DNA of 64,000 nt from assembly GCF_002950575.1 (NCBI RefSeq), contig NZ_CP026923.1, forward strand, positions 1,240,001-1,304,000. Direction: 5' to 3'. A program made the translations under genes and the position numbers. This document shows, in pieces, positions 1-8,811 of this stretch (position 1 is the stretch's first letter; each line of letters opens with the position of its first letter). This DNA is from Pontimonas salivibrio. Lineage in GTDB: Bacteria; Actinomycetota; Actinomycetes; Actinomycetales; Microbacteriaceae. Below the pieces are notes generated by a model. The model ran no database searches and was not told the origin of the DNA. It was given only the letters and a program-made list of their open reading frames with translations.

Positions 1-219
1 GCCTCGGAAAAACACTTCGCCGTCGGTGGGTTCAATCAGCCGCAACACACATCTCGCGGTTGTCGACTTGCCAGAACCTGACTCTCCGACCAAGCCGAGG
101 GCTTCGCCCTCGAAAACGGTAAAGCTGACGTCATCGACAGCCCTCATGACGGATCCACCAGCGGATTGGACCGTGAACTCCTTGACCAGGTTTCTTACAT
201 CCAGCATGATTTCCGTCAT
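1..219 (-). CDS. Oligopeptide/dipeptide ABC importer ATP-binding protein, OppF/DppF type (partial)
   Basis: Only the first 73 codons lie in the window; the gene runs off the left edge. The translation has the start of an ABC ATPase: a beta-strand lead-in ([11 protein letters not shown]), then Walker [11 protein letters not shown] near residues 52-61 and the [19 protein letters not shown] stretch typical of the second ATPase (F subunit) of dipeptide/oligopeptide importers. The ATG overlaps the stop of the upstream ATPase gene as ATGA, so the two are translationally coupled. It should pair with the D-type ATPase at 216-1250 and the C-type permease at 3921-4832. The B-type permease and the solute-binding protein are not in the window and probably lie to the left. 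Confidence 0.85.
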   Translation of the reverse strand, partial: MTEIMLDVRNLVKEFTVQSAGGSVMRAVDDVSFTVFEGEALGLVGESGSGKSTTARCVLRLIEPTDGEVFFRG

Positions 220-1250
220 CGCAACACCCCCGGTTGTTCAGCGAGCCATGAAGAACGAATACACCGGCTCGGGTGAGTGCCACCTGGAGGGGTTTCCAAC
301 ACAGGAACCGCTTCTGAGCATTCCGGCAATGCATAGCGGCACCTGGGCGCGAAAGCGCATCCCGGCGGTATGTTGCTCGGTGCTGGTGGCTGGCCACCAA
401 TCGTTGCTAATTCAGTGGCCAGATCACCCGACACCCGGGGTAGAGAGTTCAGCAGACCCAGCGTGTAGGGGTGCACAGAACGGTAGTAAATCTCGTCAGT
501 TGTCGCGGCCTCAACAATGCGGCCCGCGTACATGACCATCATGCGCTGCGCAAAACCGGCCATGATCGACAAGTCGTGAGTGATAAAGACGACTGCTGTA
601 CCGCGCTCTTCCGTGAGTTCGTAGAGTAGGTCGATAACTTGAGCCTGAACGCGAACATCCAGCGCTGTCGTTGGCTCATCAGCGACCACGAGTGATGGGT
701 TTGCTATCAGCGCCATGGCAATCATGGCGCGCTGCCTCATGCCTCCTGAGAACTGATGGGGGTAGTCCTTAAATCGAGCTTCTGGGTTCCTGATCCCGAC
801 ACGATCAAGCATGTCGATGGTTCGCTCGCGTGCCTCTTTCTTCGAGATACCCCTTAGTCGGAGAACCTGGCTTACCTGGTCACCAACCGTGCGCACGGGG
901 TCCATCGCAGAAAGTGGGTCTTGGAAAATGTAGGAAAAATCCCACCCACGAATGCGTCTCAGTGCGGCCGGTGGGAGTTCCAAAAGATTTTGGCCGCGAA
1001 ACGACACACTGCCTTCGATTTCAGCGCCTTGCAAAAGGCCCAACAAAGCAAGCGCCGTGACCGATTTACCCGAGCCGGACTCACCGGCTATCCCTAAGCG
1101 TTCACCGGCTTTGACCTGGAAAGAGAGGTCATTTACCGCGAACACTTTCCCGTTGGCTCCGTTAAAGCCGACAGACAGGTTTTGGACGTCGAGAATTAAT
1201 TCTCCGGCTGTCGGAGGGGTCTTCGCGGCCAGCGTTTGTGTGTCCGTCAT
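216..1250 (-). CDS. Oligopeptide/dipeptide ABC importer ATP-binding protein, OppD/DppD type
   Basis: Cytoplasmic ATPase of a peptide/nickel/opine-family importer, 344 aa, full length for the family. Visible motifs: Walker A GESGSGKS near residues 56-63, signature [16 protein letters not shown] near 168-183, Walker [13 protein letters not shown], switch histidine in ITHDLS, and the family-specific C-terminal segment with [20 protein letters not shown], which in this family precedes further cysteines. The start overlaps the end of the CoA-transferase gene by 4 nt and the stop overlaps the next ATPase, so it belongs to the long leftward operon. Related importers carry peptides but also sugars and other organic solutes; given the catabolic genes around it, the cargo is probably the substrate of this operon rather than a peptide (inference). 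Confidence 0.93.
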   Translation of the reverse strand: MTDTQTLAAKTPPTAGELILDVQNLSVGFNGANGKVFAVNDLSFQVKAGERLGIAGESGSGKSVTALALLGLLQGAEIEGSVSFRGQNLLELPPAALRRIRGWDFSYIFQDPLSAMDPVRTVGDQVSQVLRLRGISKKEARERTIDMLDRVGIRNPEARFKDYPHQFSGGMRQRAMIAMALIANPSLVVADEPTTALDVRVQAQVIDLLYELTEERGTAVVFITHDLSIMAGFAQRMMVMYAGRIVEAATTDEIYYRSVHPYTLGLLNSLPRVSGDLATELATIGGQPPAPSNIPPGCAFAPRCRYALPECSEAVPVLETPPGGTHPSRCIRSSWLAEQPGVLR

Positions 1251-2458
1251 GCGACGACCTTTCTGCTAAATAGTTCCTCAACGTGAGATTCATCGATGTT
1301 GAGTTCGGACAGGACCTGACGTGTGTGCTCGCCGTGATCGGGTGGAGCGAGCCTTAAGGAAGGTGGCGTTTCCGATAGGGAAATAGGCAATGCAATGAGA
1401 TTGACGTCCCCAGCGCTGTGGTGTGCGTGTTGCACCATGCCTCGGTGGGCAACTTGAGGGTCTGCTAAAGCCTTTTCGAATGTGTTGACCGCCTGCGCAA
1501 AGATTCCGGCGGGAATCATTTCCGCCAACCATTCATCGGTTGTTTTGGCCGCTAAACCGGCCTCAAGAATGGTTTCGAATTCGCTGCGGTGAGCAAGGCG
1601 CTTCTCGAAGGTGTCAAAGCGGAAATCCTGGCTTAAATCGTCGATGCCAAGAAGGTGGCAAATATCTCCGATTTGCCGGCCGCTAGAGAGCGCAATGAAA
1701 CCGTCTTGGGTTCGATAGAAGCCGTATGGCGGTGGGATGTAACCATGAGCGTGCTGTGCGGTCTCACGGTATGGCTCACCCACATCACTATTCATGTAGT
1801 GGACTAGGTGCTCCCCTTGGGCAGCCAACGCAGAAGAGAGAAGGTCGACAGAAACGCGCTGTCCTTCCCCGGTTCGGCGCTGATGGATAATGGCCGCCAA
1901 GGCACCCACCACCCCAAACATGCCGCCCAGGACATCGGTAATCGACATCCCTACAGGAAGGGGCCGGCCATCTGGAGCAACATTCATCTGGCCCATTCCG
2001 CTGAGCGCCTGCGCGAGTAGATCTTGGCCGGGGTGAGCGACGTAAGGGCCATCATCGCCGTAACCTGTGGCCGACACGTAAATAATGGACGGGTTCACTT
2101 CGCGGCAGGCATCAAATCCCAACCCGAGGCGATCCATCACTCCTGGCCGGAAATTTTCGTACACAAGATCTGCGTTTTCGATAAGGTCCAGCACCACAGC
2201 TCGACCGTCTGGATCTTTGATGTTGATAGCCAAAGAGCGCTTATTCCTGTTATTAGCGAGGAATGTAGCTCGATAGAGAGACCCTTCGGATTGTGGAATC
2301 CCGTAACGCTCGTCAGGCCTACCGTCGGGGGTTACCGCCTGAACACGCTCGATCTTGATTACTTCAGCACCTAGATCACCCAGAATCTGGGTTGCGTAGG
2401 GCCCTTGCACCCGCTCGGTGAAGTCGATAACCCGAACTCCTTCTAGCGCACCAGTCAC
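1247..2458 (-). CDS. CaiB/BaiF-type (class III) CoA transferase
   Basis: 403 aa, the usual length of formyl-CoA/carnitine-type class III CoA transferases, which move CoA between carboxylic acids. The N-terminus (LEGVRVIDFTERVQGPYATQ, LGDLGAEVIKIE) is the classic family start. The family's catalytic aspartate is expected in AHPGQDLLAQALSGM (about residue 165-180). The typical N-terminal KRSLAINIKDPDGRAVV and VYENFRPGVMDRLG blocks are present. The gene overlaps the aldehyde dehydrogenase upstream and the ATPase downstream by 4 nt each. In this operon it could activate the imported or oxidised acid to its CoA thioester, which the three hot-dog dehydratases could then hydrate or dehydrate (inference). 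The donor and acceptor acids cannot be read from sequence. Confidence 0.92.
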   Translation of the reverse strand: MTGALEGVRVIDFTERVQGPYATQILGDLGAEVIKIERVQAVTPDGRPDERYGIPQSEGSLYRATFLANNRNKRSLAINIKDPDGRAVVLDLIENADLVYENFRPGVMDRLGLGFDACREVNPSIIYVSATGYGDDGPYVAHPGQDLLAQALSGMGQMNVAPDGRPLPVGMSITDVLGGMFGVVGALAAIIHQRRTGEGQRVSVDLLSSALAAQGEHLVHYMNSDVGEPYRETAQHAHGYIPPPYGFYRTQDGFIALSSGRQIGDICHLLGIDDLSQDFRFDTFEKRLAHRSEFETILEAGLAAKTTDEWLAEMIPAGIFAQAVNTFEKALADPQVAHRGMVQHAHHSAGDVNLIALPISLSETPPSLRLAPPDHGEHTRQVLSELNIDESHVEELFSRKVVA

Positions 2459-3921
2459 GAGTCACCTCCGGGGTTTCCCGCCCGTATGGAGAGGTAGCGC
2501 AAGTGCGTGAGCTCTTCCATGGCGTAATGGGGCCCCTCCCGAGTGTTGCCGGATTCAGCGACTCCTCCGTATGGCTGGTGGTCAAGTCGAACGGTCGGAA
2601 TGTCATTGATGAGCACTCCGCCAAATTCGAGTTGGTGGAAGGCACTGAGCATCTCGCTGACGTCTGAGGTGAAGACGCCGGCCTGTAGGCCAAATATGGT
2701 GTCGTTTGCGATCGCAAGGGCCTCGTCAAAGGTGTTGTAGGGCAACACGGTGATGACTGGCCCGAAAATCTCCTTTTGTCGAATCCGAGATTTCTCCGGT
2801 GCTCCGGAAATAATTATTGGCGCGATTGCTACCGAGTCATTGTTTGGGGTGTTGCCCACAATGGCTCCGCCCATCTCCACGGCCTCCTGGACCCACTCCC
2901 GCACTCGACTGCTGGCCTCGAGAGAAATCAGTGGGCCAATGTCGACTTTCGGATCAAATGGATCACCGGCCTGAATCTCGCCCGCTACCGCCGCTAAGTG
3001 GTCTTCAAGTTTCGACGCGATGGACTGGTGCGCAATGACTCGCTGCACCGAAATGCAGCTTTGCCCCGCTGAACCAAAACCTCCTGTTGCAATGCGTTTC
3101 GCAGCATGGGCAAGGTCTGCCGTTTCGGTCACAATGACCGGTGCGTTAGAGCCCAACTCCAACAGGACCTTCTTTTTTGGAGCCTTCTGCGCAATTTCCC
3201 AACCAACGACATTGCTTCCGGTGAAGCTGATTACCGCGACGTCTGAGTGTTCAACGAGAGCCCGTCCCGCATTTCCGCCGCCATCAGTGCAGACTTCAAG
3301 CCACCCGGCCCCTAAACCTGCCTCGCGGAAAAGATCCTGAAGTGCGAGAGCTGTCAACGGAGTTTGGTGGGCGGGTTTGTGCACAACGGAGCACCCCACG
3401 GCGAGAGCGGGGGCGACTTTATGCACCGAGGTGTTTAACGGAAAATTGAATGGAGTAATTGCCCCCACAACCCCACGGGGAACCCGCATTTCCATAGCGA
3501 GGGCTCCCTCACCCGCTTCTGCAGCATCAGCGGGTATGACCCGACTCGACTGGGTTCGTGCTTCTGCAGCCGTATAACGCAAGGTTTCGGTGGCTCGAGC
3601 GACCTCGGTTCGGCAGTCTTTGAGACTCTTGCCCGTCTCAAGAGCAATCACCGCCGCGAATTCATCTCGCCGTGTGTCAAGGCCACGGGCTGCTTCTTCC
3701 AGAATTGTGATGCGCTGAGCCCGGGGAAGACCGGTCTTAAATGCACGCAGCGCGGCCGCAACCGCGCTATTGACCTCTGCGCTACCGCAGTCGGCAATGG
3801 TGCCCACACTTTCACCGGTAAAAGGATCGTGCACCGATACCTGCGGAGCGTGGGGGTATGAGTCAAGGTTTGACCGAACCCAGCCAAGGGCCATTTCCCG
3901 GGTGATTTGCGTCTCAGCCAT
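2455..3921 (-). CDS. NAD(P)-dependent aldehyde dehydrogenase
   Basis: 488 aa, full-length ALDH-superfamily enzyme oxidising an aldehyde to an acid. Visible: TPFNFPLN (cofactor-site Asn), KPAHQTPLTA, FTGSNVVGWEIA (glycine-rich nucleotide loop), LLELGSNAPVIV with the general-base Glu, catalytic Cys in GFGSAGQSCISVQR, and EIFGPVITVLPY near the C-terminus. The GQSCISVQR form resembles lactaldehyde/phosphonoacetaldehyde-type dehydrogenases rather than betaine aldehyde enzymes, so a small functionalised aldehyde is plausible (inference). The start overlaps the permease stop by one base (TAATG) and the stop overlaps the CoA transferase, placing oxidation directly before CoA activation in the operon. 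Confidence 0.93.
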   Translation of the reverse strand: MAETQITREMALGWVRSNLDSYPHAPQVSVHDPFTGESVGTIADCGSAEVNSAVAAALRAFKTGLPRAQRITILEEAARGLDTRRDEFAAVIALETGKSLKDCRTEVARATETLRYTAAEARTQSSRVIPADAAEAGEGALAMEMRVPRGVVGAITPFNFPLNTSVHKVAPALAVGCSVVHKPAHQTPLTALALQDLFREAGLGAGWLEVCTDGGGNAGRALVEHSDVAVISFTGSNVVGWEIAQKAPKKKVLLELGSNAPVIVTETADLAHAAKRIATGGFGSAGQSCISVQRVIAHQSIASKLEDHLAAVAGEIQAGDPFDPKVDIGPLISLEASSRVREWVQEAVEMGGAIVGNTPNNDSVAIAPIIISGAPEKSRIRQKEIFGPVITVLPYNTFDEALAIANDTIFGLQAGVFTSDVSEMLSAFHQLEFGGVLINDIPTVRLDHQPYGGVAESGNTREGPHYAMEELTHLRYLSIRAGNPGGDS

Positions 3922-4832
3922 TACTGCCCACCCCCTGCTTGCTTCTTGACACCCGTATCTGATTTCTCAAGGGTTTTCTTTCCTCGCTCGTCGAGTGTTT
4001 TCTGGCGCAACCAGGTGGCAATGATGTTGACGCTCAAAGTGGTGAGCAAGATCGCGAACCCCGGCACCGCGACTAACCACCACGCACTGGTCAGATAGGT
4101 TCGCCCTTCGGCGAGCATCAAACCCCATGACGAATCAGGCGGTTGAATACCGAGGCCGAGGAAGCTCAACGATGCTTCCGTCAGCAACATGACCGCAAGC
4201 TCCAATGTGGCAAGCACGAGCAATGGAGCACTGATGTTTGGCATGAGGTGCTTCATGATGATCCGCGCGTCAGATGCGCCGAGCGAACGAGCGGCCTCCA
4301 CGAAAAGGGTTTCCCGCAACGAGAGGACAAGGCCTCGGGCAACACGGGCGTACACCATCCACCGGGTAATGGCGAGAACTAGGACAACGTTTAAGAAACT
4401 TGGGCCGAGGATGTACAGGACGAGCAGGGCGATAAGCAACGACGGAACACTCATCTGAATATCCACCAAGCGCATGATCATGGTGTCAATCCACCCGCGG
4501 TAGTAACCCGCCAACAATCCAAGGAATGTGCCTAGAGTCCCTGAGATCACGACACTGGCGATGCCTACCGACATTGACACCTGTGAGCCCAGCATGATCC
4601 GCGAGAGTATGTCGCGACCGAGCGGGTCCGTACCGAGCAGATATACGCCACCTGATTCAGCAGGAGTTCCCGGCGGTAGGTTACGCAGAGACATTTCGAT
4701 CAGATACGGGTCGAAGGGCGCCAAAAAATCAAGGAAGAGCGCTGAGGACAGCACGGCCCCGATGATGAAAAAGCTCAGTGCTACGAGCTTGTTTTCCCAA
4801 ATAAATCGGAAGAAACTACTTGCTACTCCCAC
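3921..4832 (-). CDS. ABC importer permease, DppC/OppC type
   Basis: 303 aa inner-membrane permease. An N-terminal transmembrane helix (LVALSFFIIGAVLSSALFLDF) is followed by a family-typical periplasmic stretch with LLGTDPLGRDILSRIMLGSQVS. Four to five more helices follow, with the EAARSLGASDARIIMKHLMPN EAA-loop that docks the ATPase, and a TEASLSFLGLGIQPPDSSWGLML motif characteristic of C-type permeases of the peptide/nickel group. It lies between an SDR gene (27 nt upstream) and the aldehyde dehydrogenase (1-nt overlap), so the transporter subunits are scattered through the catabolic operon instead of sitting together. No B-type partner permease is seen in the window. Confidence 0.92.
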   Translation of the reverse strand: MGVASSFFRFIWENKLVALSFFIIGAVLSSALFLDFLAPFDPYLIEMSLRNLPPGTPAESGGVYLLGTDPLGRDILSRIMLGSQVSMSVGIASVVISGTLGTFLGLLAGYYRGWIDTMIMRLVDIQMSVPSLLIALLVLYILGPSFLNVVLVLAITRWMVYARVARGLVLSLRETLFVEAARSLGASDARIIMKHLMPNISAPLLVLATLELAVMLLTEASLSFLGLGIQPPDSSWGLMLAEGRTYLTSAWWLVAVPGFAILLTTLSVNIIATWLRQKTLDERGKKTLEKSDTGVKKQAGGGQ

Positions 4833-4859
4833 GTGTGCTCCTCTCTCCTGTTCCGCCGT

Positions 4860-5642
4860 CTAACCGATCATCGATACGCCGCCATCGACGTATAAATCAA
4901 TGCCCGTAATGAATGAAGCATCCGAGGAGAGCAGGAACGCCGCCGCCGCGGCCTGCTCTTCTGGTTCGGCAAGTCGGCCCAGAGGTATCCCCGGTCGAAA
5001 CTGCTCAAGGGACCCATTCACTTTGGCTTCCAAAACCCCGGGGCCGTCGGTCTTGGCCGCTTCGGCGATCATTGGAGTGTTCGTTACACCGGGACACAGA
5101 CAGTTGACCCTCACTCCATGGGGAGAGAGCTCCAAGGCAACCTGTTTGGTCAGATGGGATACGGAAGCCTTACTCACGGCATAGGAGGATTGAGCCCAAC
5201 GAGCGCCTCCCGCAGTCACACTGGCCACTGTGACTACTGAACCTTTGGTCGAGATCAACTGTTCACGGCACACCCGAATAGCAACGAGGGTTCCCATGAC
5301 GTTCACTTTGTTGATGAGGTCCCACCTGTCGAGGTCAATTTCATGGAAAAGTGCAGCAGTTTGGCGGATTCCCGCTGCGGTGATGAGGCCTGTCGCGCTG
5401 CCGAATGTGGCAGCCACCTCAGACATTGCGCGCTTCATCGACTCTTCATTTGTGGTGTCAGCAACGAGACCAACGGCCTGTGACGACTCCACACCAAGCC
5501 TGGCCAGGGCGCTATTGAGAGCCTCTTCGTTCACATCAACTAACGCGACACGGGCGCCGTCCGCGAGAAGGCGGCGAGCCATCGCCTCACCCATTCCCCC
5601 GGAGCCACCAGTAATCACGATTGCGTCATCGGAAAATCTCAT
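4860..5642 (-). CDS. SDR-family oxidoreductase
   Basis: Classical short-chain dehydrogenase/reductase of 260 aa. Seen: TGGSGGMGEAMARRL (cofactor glycine motif TGxxxGxG), VDVNEEAL with the Asp favouring NAD(H), ITAAGIRQ in place of NNAG, active-site Ser in VTVASVTAGG and the YAVSK tetrad Tyr/Lys, then CPGVTNTPM and C-terminal FITGIDLYVDGGVSMIG. The frame is open further upstream to 5849, but that part lies inside the preceding dehydrogenase gene and is not SDR-like. The ATG at 5642 has a purine-rich ribosome site (GGGGGTGA) and sits 5 nt after the upstream stop. It probably interconverts a hydroxyl and keto group on the pathway intermediate. Confidence 0.9.
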   Translation of the reverse strand: MRFSDDAIVITGGSGGMGEAMARRLLADGARVALVDVNEEALNSALARLGVESSQAVGLVADTTNEESMKRAMSEVAATFGSATGLITAAGIRQTAALFHEIDLDRWDLINKVNVMGTLVAIRVCREQLISTKGSVVTVASVTAGGARWAQSSYAVSKASVSHLTKQVALELSPHGVRVNCLCPGVTNTPMIAEAAKTDGPGVLEAKVNGSLEQFRPGIPLGRLAEPEEQAAAAAFLLSSDASFITGIDLYVDGGVSMIG

Positions 5643-5647
5643 GATCG

Positions 5648-6739
5648 TCACCCCCGTCCCTGCGATGTAAATTGCGATAGGTCGGCATCGATTTGCGCCA
5701 TCAGGGCCTCTGCCACTTCGTGCGTAGTGGCCGTCCCCCCAATGTCTGGTGTACGAACTTCGGAGGCAATCACTTCTTCCATTGAATGCATCAGGTGCTT
5801 GGCTGCCACGGGGTGACCAAGGTGTTCCAGCATCAATACCGCCGACCAAACCTGCCCAATGGGGTTTGCAATGCCTTTCCCCGCGATATCCGGCGCGGAT
5901 CCGTGTACCGGCTCGAACATCGAAGGGTGGATCCTTTCCGGGTTGATATTCGCGCTCGGTGCGATTCCGATACTTCCGGCCATTGCGGCAGAAAGGTCGG
6001 TGAGGATGTCGCCAAAAAGGTTGGATGCGACAACTACGTCGAATCGTGACGGGTCTAGGACAAACATGGCGACCAATGCGTCAATGTGGTACTGATCAAC
6101 CGTGACATCAGCATGTCGTGCAGACATTTCGTCAAAGATTTCGTCCCAAAACGGCATGGTGTGGATGATTCCGTTTGATTTTGTGGCTGACGTGAGGTGA
6201 TTACCCCTCTTCTGGGCAAGCTCAAACGCATAGGCCATTACGCGGGTCACGCCCCGCCGGGTGAACACATTTTCTTGGATGGCGAGCTCGTTGTCGCTTC
6301 CCGAATACAGTCGGCCACCAATGGCCGAGTATTCGCCTTCGACGTTCTCTCTGATGACGACCATGTCGAAGTTTTGCGCCCTGTCGTCTTTGAGTGGACT
6401 AGGAATACCTCTCAGGATTTTTGCGGGCCGAAGGTTCACGTATTGGTCAAACCTGCGACGAATAGGGATCAACATGCCCCACAGGGACACATGGTCTGGC
6501 ACTCCAGGGGCACCTACTGCCCCCAAGAAAATGGCATCACTAGATGCAATCTGGTCCAGGGCGTCAGAGGGCATCATGGAGCCTTCCCGGACATACCTTT
6601 CGCATCCCCAGTCCTGAATCTCCCACTCCATGGTGAACCCGTGCATCTCGCCCAACCGGTTGACCACGTCCATTGCGACCGGAACGACCTCGTTTCCGAT
6701 TCCATCTCCCGGGAGAGTGGCAATTTTGTGAGTAGTCAT
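5648..6739 (-). CDS. D-malate / tartrate dehydrogenase-type beta-decarboxylating dehydrogenase
   Basis: 363 aa member of the isocitrate/isopropylmalate dehydrogenase family. The start TLPGDGIGNEVVP, the arginine-rich substrate segment WGMLIPIRRRFDQYVNLRP, VVIRENVEGEYSAIGGR, SNLFGDILTDLSAAMAGSIG (metal-binding Asp residues) and FEPVHGSAPDIAGKGIANP are all present. The segment GSDNELAIQENVFTRRGVTR is the style of the D-malate/tartrate dehydrogenase branch (DmlA/TtuC) rather than LeuB or Icd. The expected reaction is NAD-dependent oxidation, with or without decarboxylation, of a 2-hydroxy diacid such as D-malate or tartrate. The start overlaps the upstream hot-dog gene by 4 nt. A D-tartrate dehydratase-like gene in the same cluster (11305-12474) supports a tartrate/malate theme; exact substrate unproven. 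Confidence 0.87.
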   Translation of the reverse strand: MTTHKIATLPGDGIGNEVVPVAMDVVNRLGEMHGFTMEWEIQDWGCERYVREGSMMPSDALDQIASSDAIFLGAVGAPGVPDHVSLWGMLIPIRRRFDQYVNLRPAKILRGIPSPLKDDRAQNFDMVVIRENVEGEYSAIGGRLYSGSDNELAIQENVFTRRGVTRVMAYAFELAQKRGNHLTSATKSNGIIHTMPFWDEIFDEMSARHADVTVDQYHIDALVAMFVLDPSRFDVVVASNLFGDILTDLSAAMAGSIGIAPSANINPERIHPSMFEPVHGSAPDIAGKGIANPIGQVWSAVLMLEHLGHPVAAKHLMHSMEEVIASEVRTPDIGGTATTHEVAEALMAQIDADLSQFTSQGRG

Positions 6740-7170
6740 CTCTCACCCCCTGACTCTGCTGGTGTCCACGACACGACCGCCTGACACGAAGTGGTCTGTT
6801 GCCCTTCCGCGTTTTTCGTCGAAAGGTCGAAAGTCACATTGTGCGCTTCCTGATCAACTTCGGTTACTGAGCCCTCGAGTGTGATGGGGCGGCCCACTTT
6901 GTCGACACCCAGGTATGTCGCTTTCAGGGAACGAAACCAACTGCCGTGTGGCGCATGGGCACGAGCAAGCTCAGCGAGAAAGGCTGCCTTGAAAAATCCG
7001 TGGACAATCACGCCACTGAAACCTCGTGTTTTCGCGTATTCGTGGTCGTAATGGATCAAGTTGTAATCAGAGGAGGCGGCCGCAAATTTCACTAAGTCAG
7101 TAGTTGTGGGGACCACCACGCGGGGCGTCAAACGGAAACCCACTTCAGGTAGCGCGAGCGTGGCAATCAT
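6736..7170 (-). CDS. MaoC-like hot-dog dehydratase, single domain
   Basis: 144 aa single hot-dog-fold protein of the MaoC/R-specific hydratase group. The hydratase-2 motif is recognisable as ASSDYNLIHYDHEYAKTRGF, with the catalytic Asp and His (DxNxIH) in place, followed by VIVHGFFKAAFLAELA. Such proteins hydrate or dehydrate enoyl-CoA or 3-hydroxyacyl-CoA. It is the third of three consecutive, overlapping hot-dog genes; the two-domain and the N-terminal-like partners (7167-8063, 8063-8536) suggest a heteromeric dehydratase, as in mycobacterial HadAB-type enzymes (inference). Confidence 0.85.
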   Translation of the reverse strand: MIATLALPEVGFRLTPRVVVPTTTDLVKFAAASSDYNLIHYDHEYAKTRGFSGVIVHGFFKAAFLAELARAHAPHGSWFRSLKATYLGVDKVGRPITLEGSVTEVDQEAHNVTFDLSTKNAEGQQTTSCQAVVSWTPAESGGER

Positions 7171-8063
7171 TTCTGAGCTCCTTCCGATGCGTAGGCGATG
7201 ACGTGACCGTTAGTAGAGACGGCGACTTTCTCACCTTTCTCGTCTCGGTAGACGTTTTCACGAACTCTAAAGAACAGGCGGGACGAACGGCCTTTCTTTT
7301 CAAACACGTCGGTATACGTGGTCATCACGGTCAGTACTTCGCCCGCTCTAATGGGACGTTCGTATGACACCTCGTTGAACGCATTCCCTCCACCCACTTT
7401 TGTGAGGGGAATCTCGAGCAGGAAACTGTCGAGGTCAAGATCTCGGCGCTCTACGGGGTCGATGGCGCCGAAGAACGCGGCGGGCATCACGTCATCTACT
7501 TCGTCGGCGGGGCGTCCCGATATCTGCTGATAACGGAGAAAATCGCTGTGATGGAGGGTGTAAGTGAATGGGCCATGGGCCTTGCCCATCGACAATGCGT
7601 CTTTAGTGGCATCAAGGGGCAACTCATCGGTCTCCAGTGAAGTAGCGACTACCACTTTCAAATTTGCCTTGGTAGTTACCTCACCGACGGGATTGCGCAC
7701 CTCCCCCGCAATCTCAGCACGCAGGTTGCCTTGAGAATCCGACTGGGCGTCAAGTACTTCAAACGCGAATACCAACTCCCGGTTTACGACATCGGGAAGC
7801 CGATAATCGATGTCGATTACATCGAACAGTACGTCGTGCGGTTCGGCTCGCGCTTCAAGGAATGCTTTCATCGCTCGAGCTTTCCAGGGGCCATTCACGA
7901 CGGGTCCATCGAATCCTCGGGACTGCGCCGCTTCTGAATCGAAATGGAAGTCGGTGTAGTCGTTTGCCCCTACCGCCCAGTGCACTAGGTCGACCGTCCT
8001 GGCGATAACTGGGGACTCCTCCCACGTCATTCCAGTAGCGAAAACTCCAACAGAAGCTGCCAT
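7167..8063 (-). CDS. Two-domain hot-dog protein (MaoC-like plus FAS1-like dehydratase region)
   Basis: 298 aa with two hot-dog units. Residues about 10-140 resemble a MaoC domain, with GANDYTDFHFDSEAAQSRGF in the position of the hydratase motif but a Phe-His (TDFHF) instead of NPIH. Residues about 155-290 (FTYTLHHSDFLRYQQISGRP, MPAAFFGAIDPVERRD, VSYERPIRAGEVLTV) resemble the FAS1-like dehydratase/N-terminal MaoC domain. It overlaps both neighbours by 1-4 nt. It probably forms part of a multi-subunit hydroxyacyl-CoA dehydratase with 6736-7170 and 8063-8536. Whether it is catalytic or structural is not certain. Confidence 0.8.
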   Translation of the reverse strand: MAASVGVFATGMTWEESPVIARTVDLVHWAVGANDYTDFHFDSEAAQSRGFDGPVVNGPWKARAMKAFLEARAEPHDVLFDVIDIDYRLPDVVNRELVFAFEVLDAQSDSQGNLRAEIAGEVRNPVGEVTTKANLKVVVATSLETDELPLDATKDALSMGKAHGPFTYTLHHSDFLRYQQISGRPADEVDDVMPAAFFGAIDPVERRDLDLDSFLLEIPLTKVGGGNAFNEVSYERPIRAGEVLTVMTTYTDVFEKKGRSSRLFFRVRENVYRDEKGEKVAVSTNGHVIAYASEGAQK

Positions 8064-8536
8064 TAGGCTTCCGTCCCGTTGGAGATATCGAGGCTTATTC
8101 CTCGCGCGCTGCCGACTAAATATCCGCGCGCTGTGTAAACAGTCGTTTCGTAAACTGTCTTAATCATCCAGCGGCCGTCGCTCGTGCGACGCTCCCAAAT
8201 CTCGGAGATTCGGGGCACGAGGGTAATCTCCCCTTCGGTCAAGCGCTGCGCGGTATGAAAGAAACTTCCGCCGTCTATTTGCTTATCCAACACTCGAAGG
8301 CGAGGGAGTCCTGAATTGACAGCGAACACCAGTGGGTCCGGGCAAAGGTCAACCACATCGAATGTTGGGCGCATTTTACGAGTGGACCCGAGAGGCTCCA
8401 GGGCCTTATCGAGGTTCTCGACCACACGCTGAGAGACGGTTTCGGTAGCTACTGTGCCCACAGCACCGATCCACTGTGCAACCCGAGGGTGTTCAGAAAT
8501 CGCCCATTGTGCGGAGGGGCCCTTTTTCATTTCCAT
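8063..8536 (-). CDS. Hot-dog protein, MaoC N-terminal/FAS1-like dehydratase type
   Basis: First gene of the leftward catabolic operon, 157 aa from the ATG at 8536, which follows a GGGGGA ribosome site. An open frame extends to 8665 but that part is not domain-like. The sequence (HPRVAQWIGAVGTVATETVS, LVPRISEIWERRTSDGRWMI, KTVYETTVYTARGYLVGSA) has the look of the non-catalytic N-terminal MaoC-like half found in two-subunit dehydratases. Its stop overlaps the next start (TAATG). Promoter and regulator sites should lie in 8537-8811, where a putative LacI-type operator is seen. The function of this subunit alone is not clear. Confidence 0.72.
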   Translation of the reverse strand: MEMKKGPSAQWAISEHPRVAQWIGAVGTVATETVSQRVVENLDKALEPLGSTRKMRPTFDVVDLCPDPLVFAVNSGLPRLRVLDKQIDGGSFFHTAQRLTEGEITLVPRISEIWERRTSDGRWMIKTVYETTVYTARGYLVGSARGISLDISNGTEA

Positions 8537-8708
8537 GTCAATCCCCCGGCAACAGGGCTGGACATGAAAGTGTTTGATATCGATTTCATAACAGCGCCAA
8601 AAAAAACTGCATGAAACGCAAAGAAAGCGTAAAAACGCCAGCGAATACTTGGGATGTGAGGCCAAACACGTGACGTCATCTGCAGCTCCCTAGCCCCATC
8701 GCTATGTT

Positions 8709-8723
8709 CGGTACCGTTTTCAG
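8709..8723 (-). promoter_or_regulatory. Putative operator of the cluster LacI regulator (site 1)
   Basis: Read on the minus strand the site is CTGAAAACGGTACCG. It lies in the 275-bp gap (8537-8811) between the regulator gene and the first hot-dog gene, upstream of the leftward operon. It matches TTGAAAACGATACCG at 13586 in 12 of 15 positions (core GAAAACG[A/G]TACCG). A third, weaker relative lies upstream of the regulator gene. The rest of the gap shows no gene that I can support. Confidence 0.4.
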
Positions 8724-8811
8724 CACGGTTAACATATTCAATCACACTCCGCAGAAAATCCCAAGAGGCGAAAGCAAAAACCTCAAAATGGGTGCGCTCA
8801 CCCGCGGTGGT

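Noticed and set aside
26-535. Plus-strand open frame of 169 codons
   Set aside because: It is antisense to the two ABC ATPase genes, whose Walker motifs are clear on the minus strand.
5643-5849. N-terminal extension of the SDR frame
   Set aside because: This part overlaps the upstream dehydrogenase gene, is not SDR-like, and the ATG at 5642 has a good ribosome site.
8537-8665. Upstream extension of the first hot-dog gene
   Set aside because: Cys/Phe-rich, not domain-like, and the ATG at 8536 follows GGGGGA.
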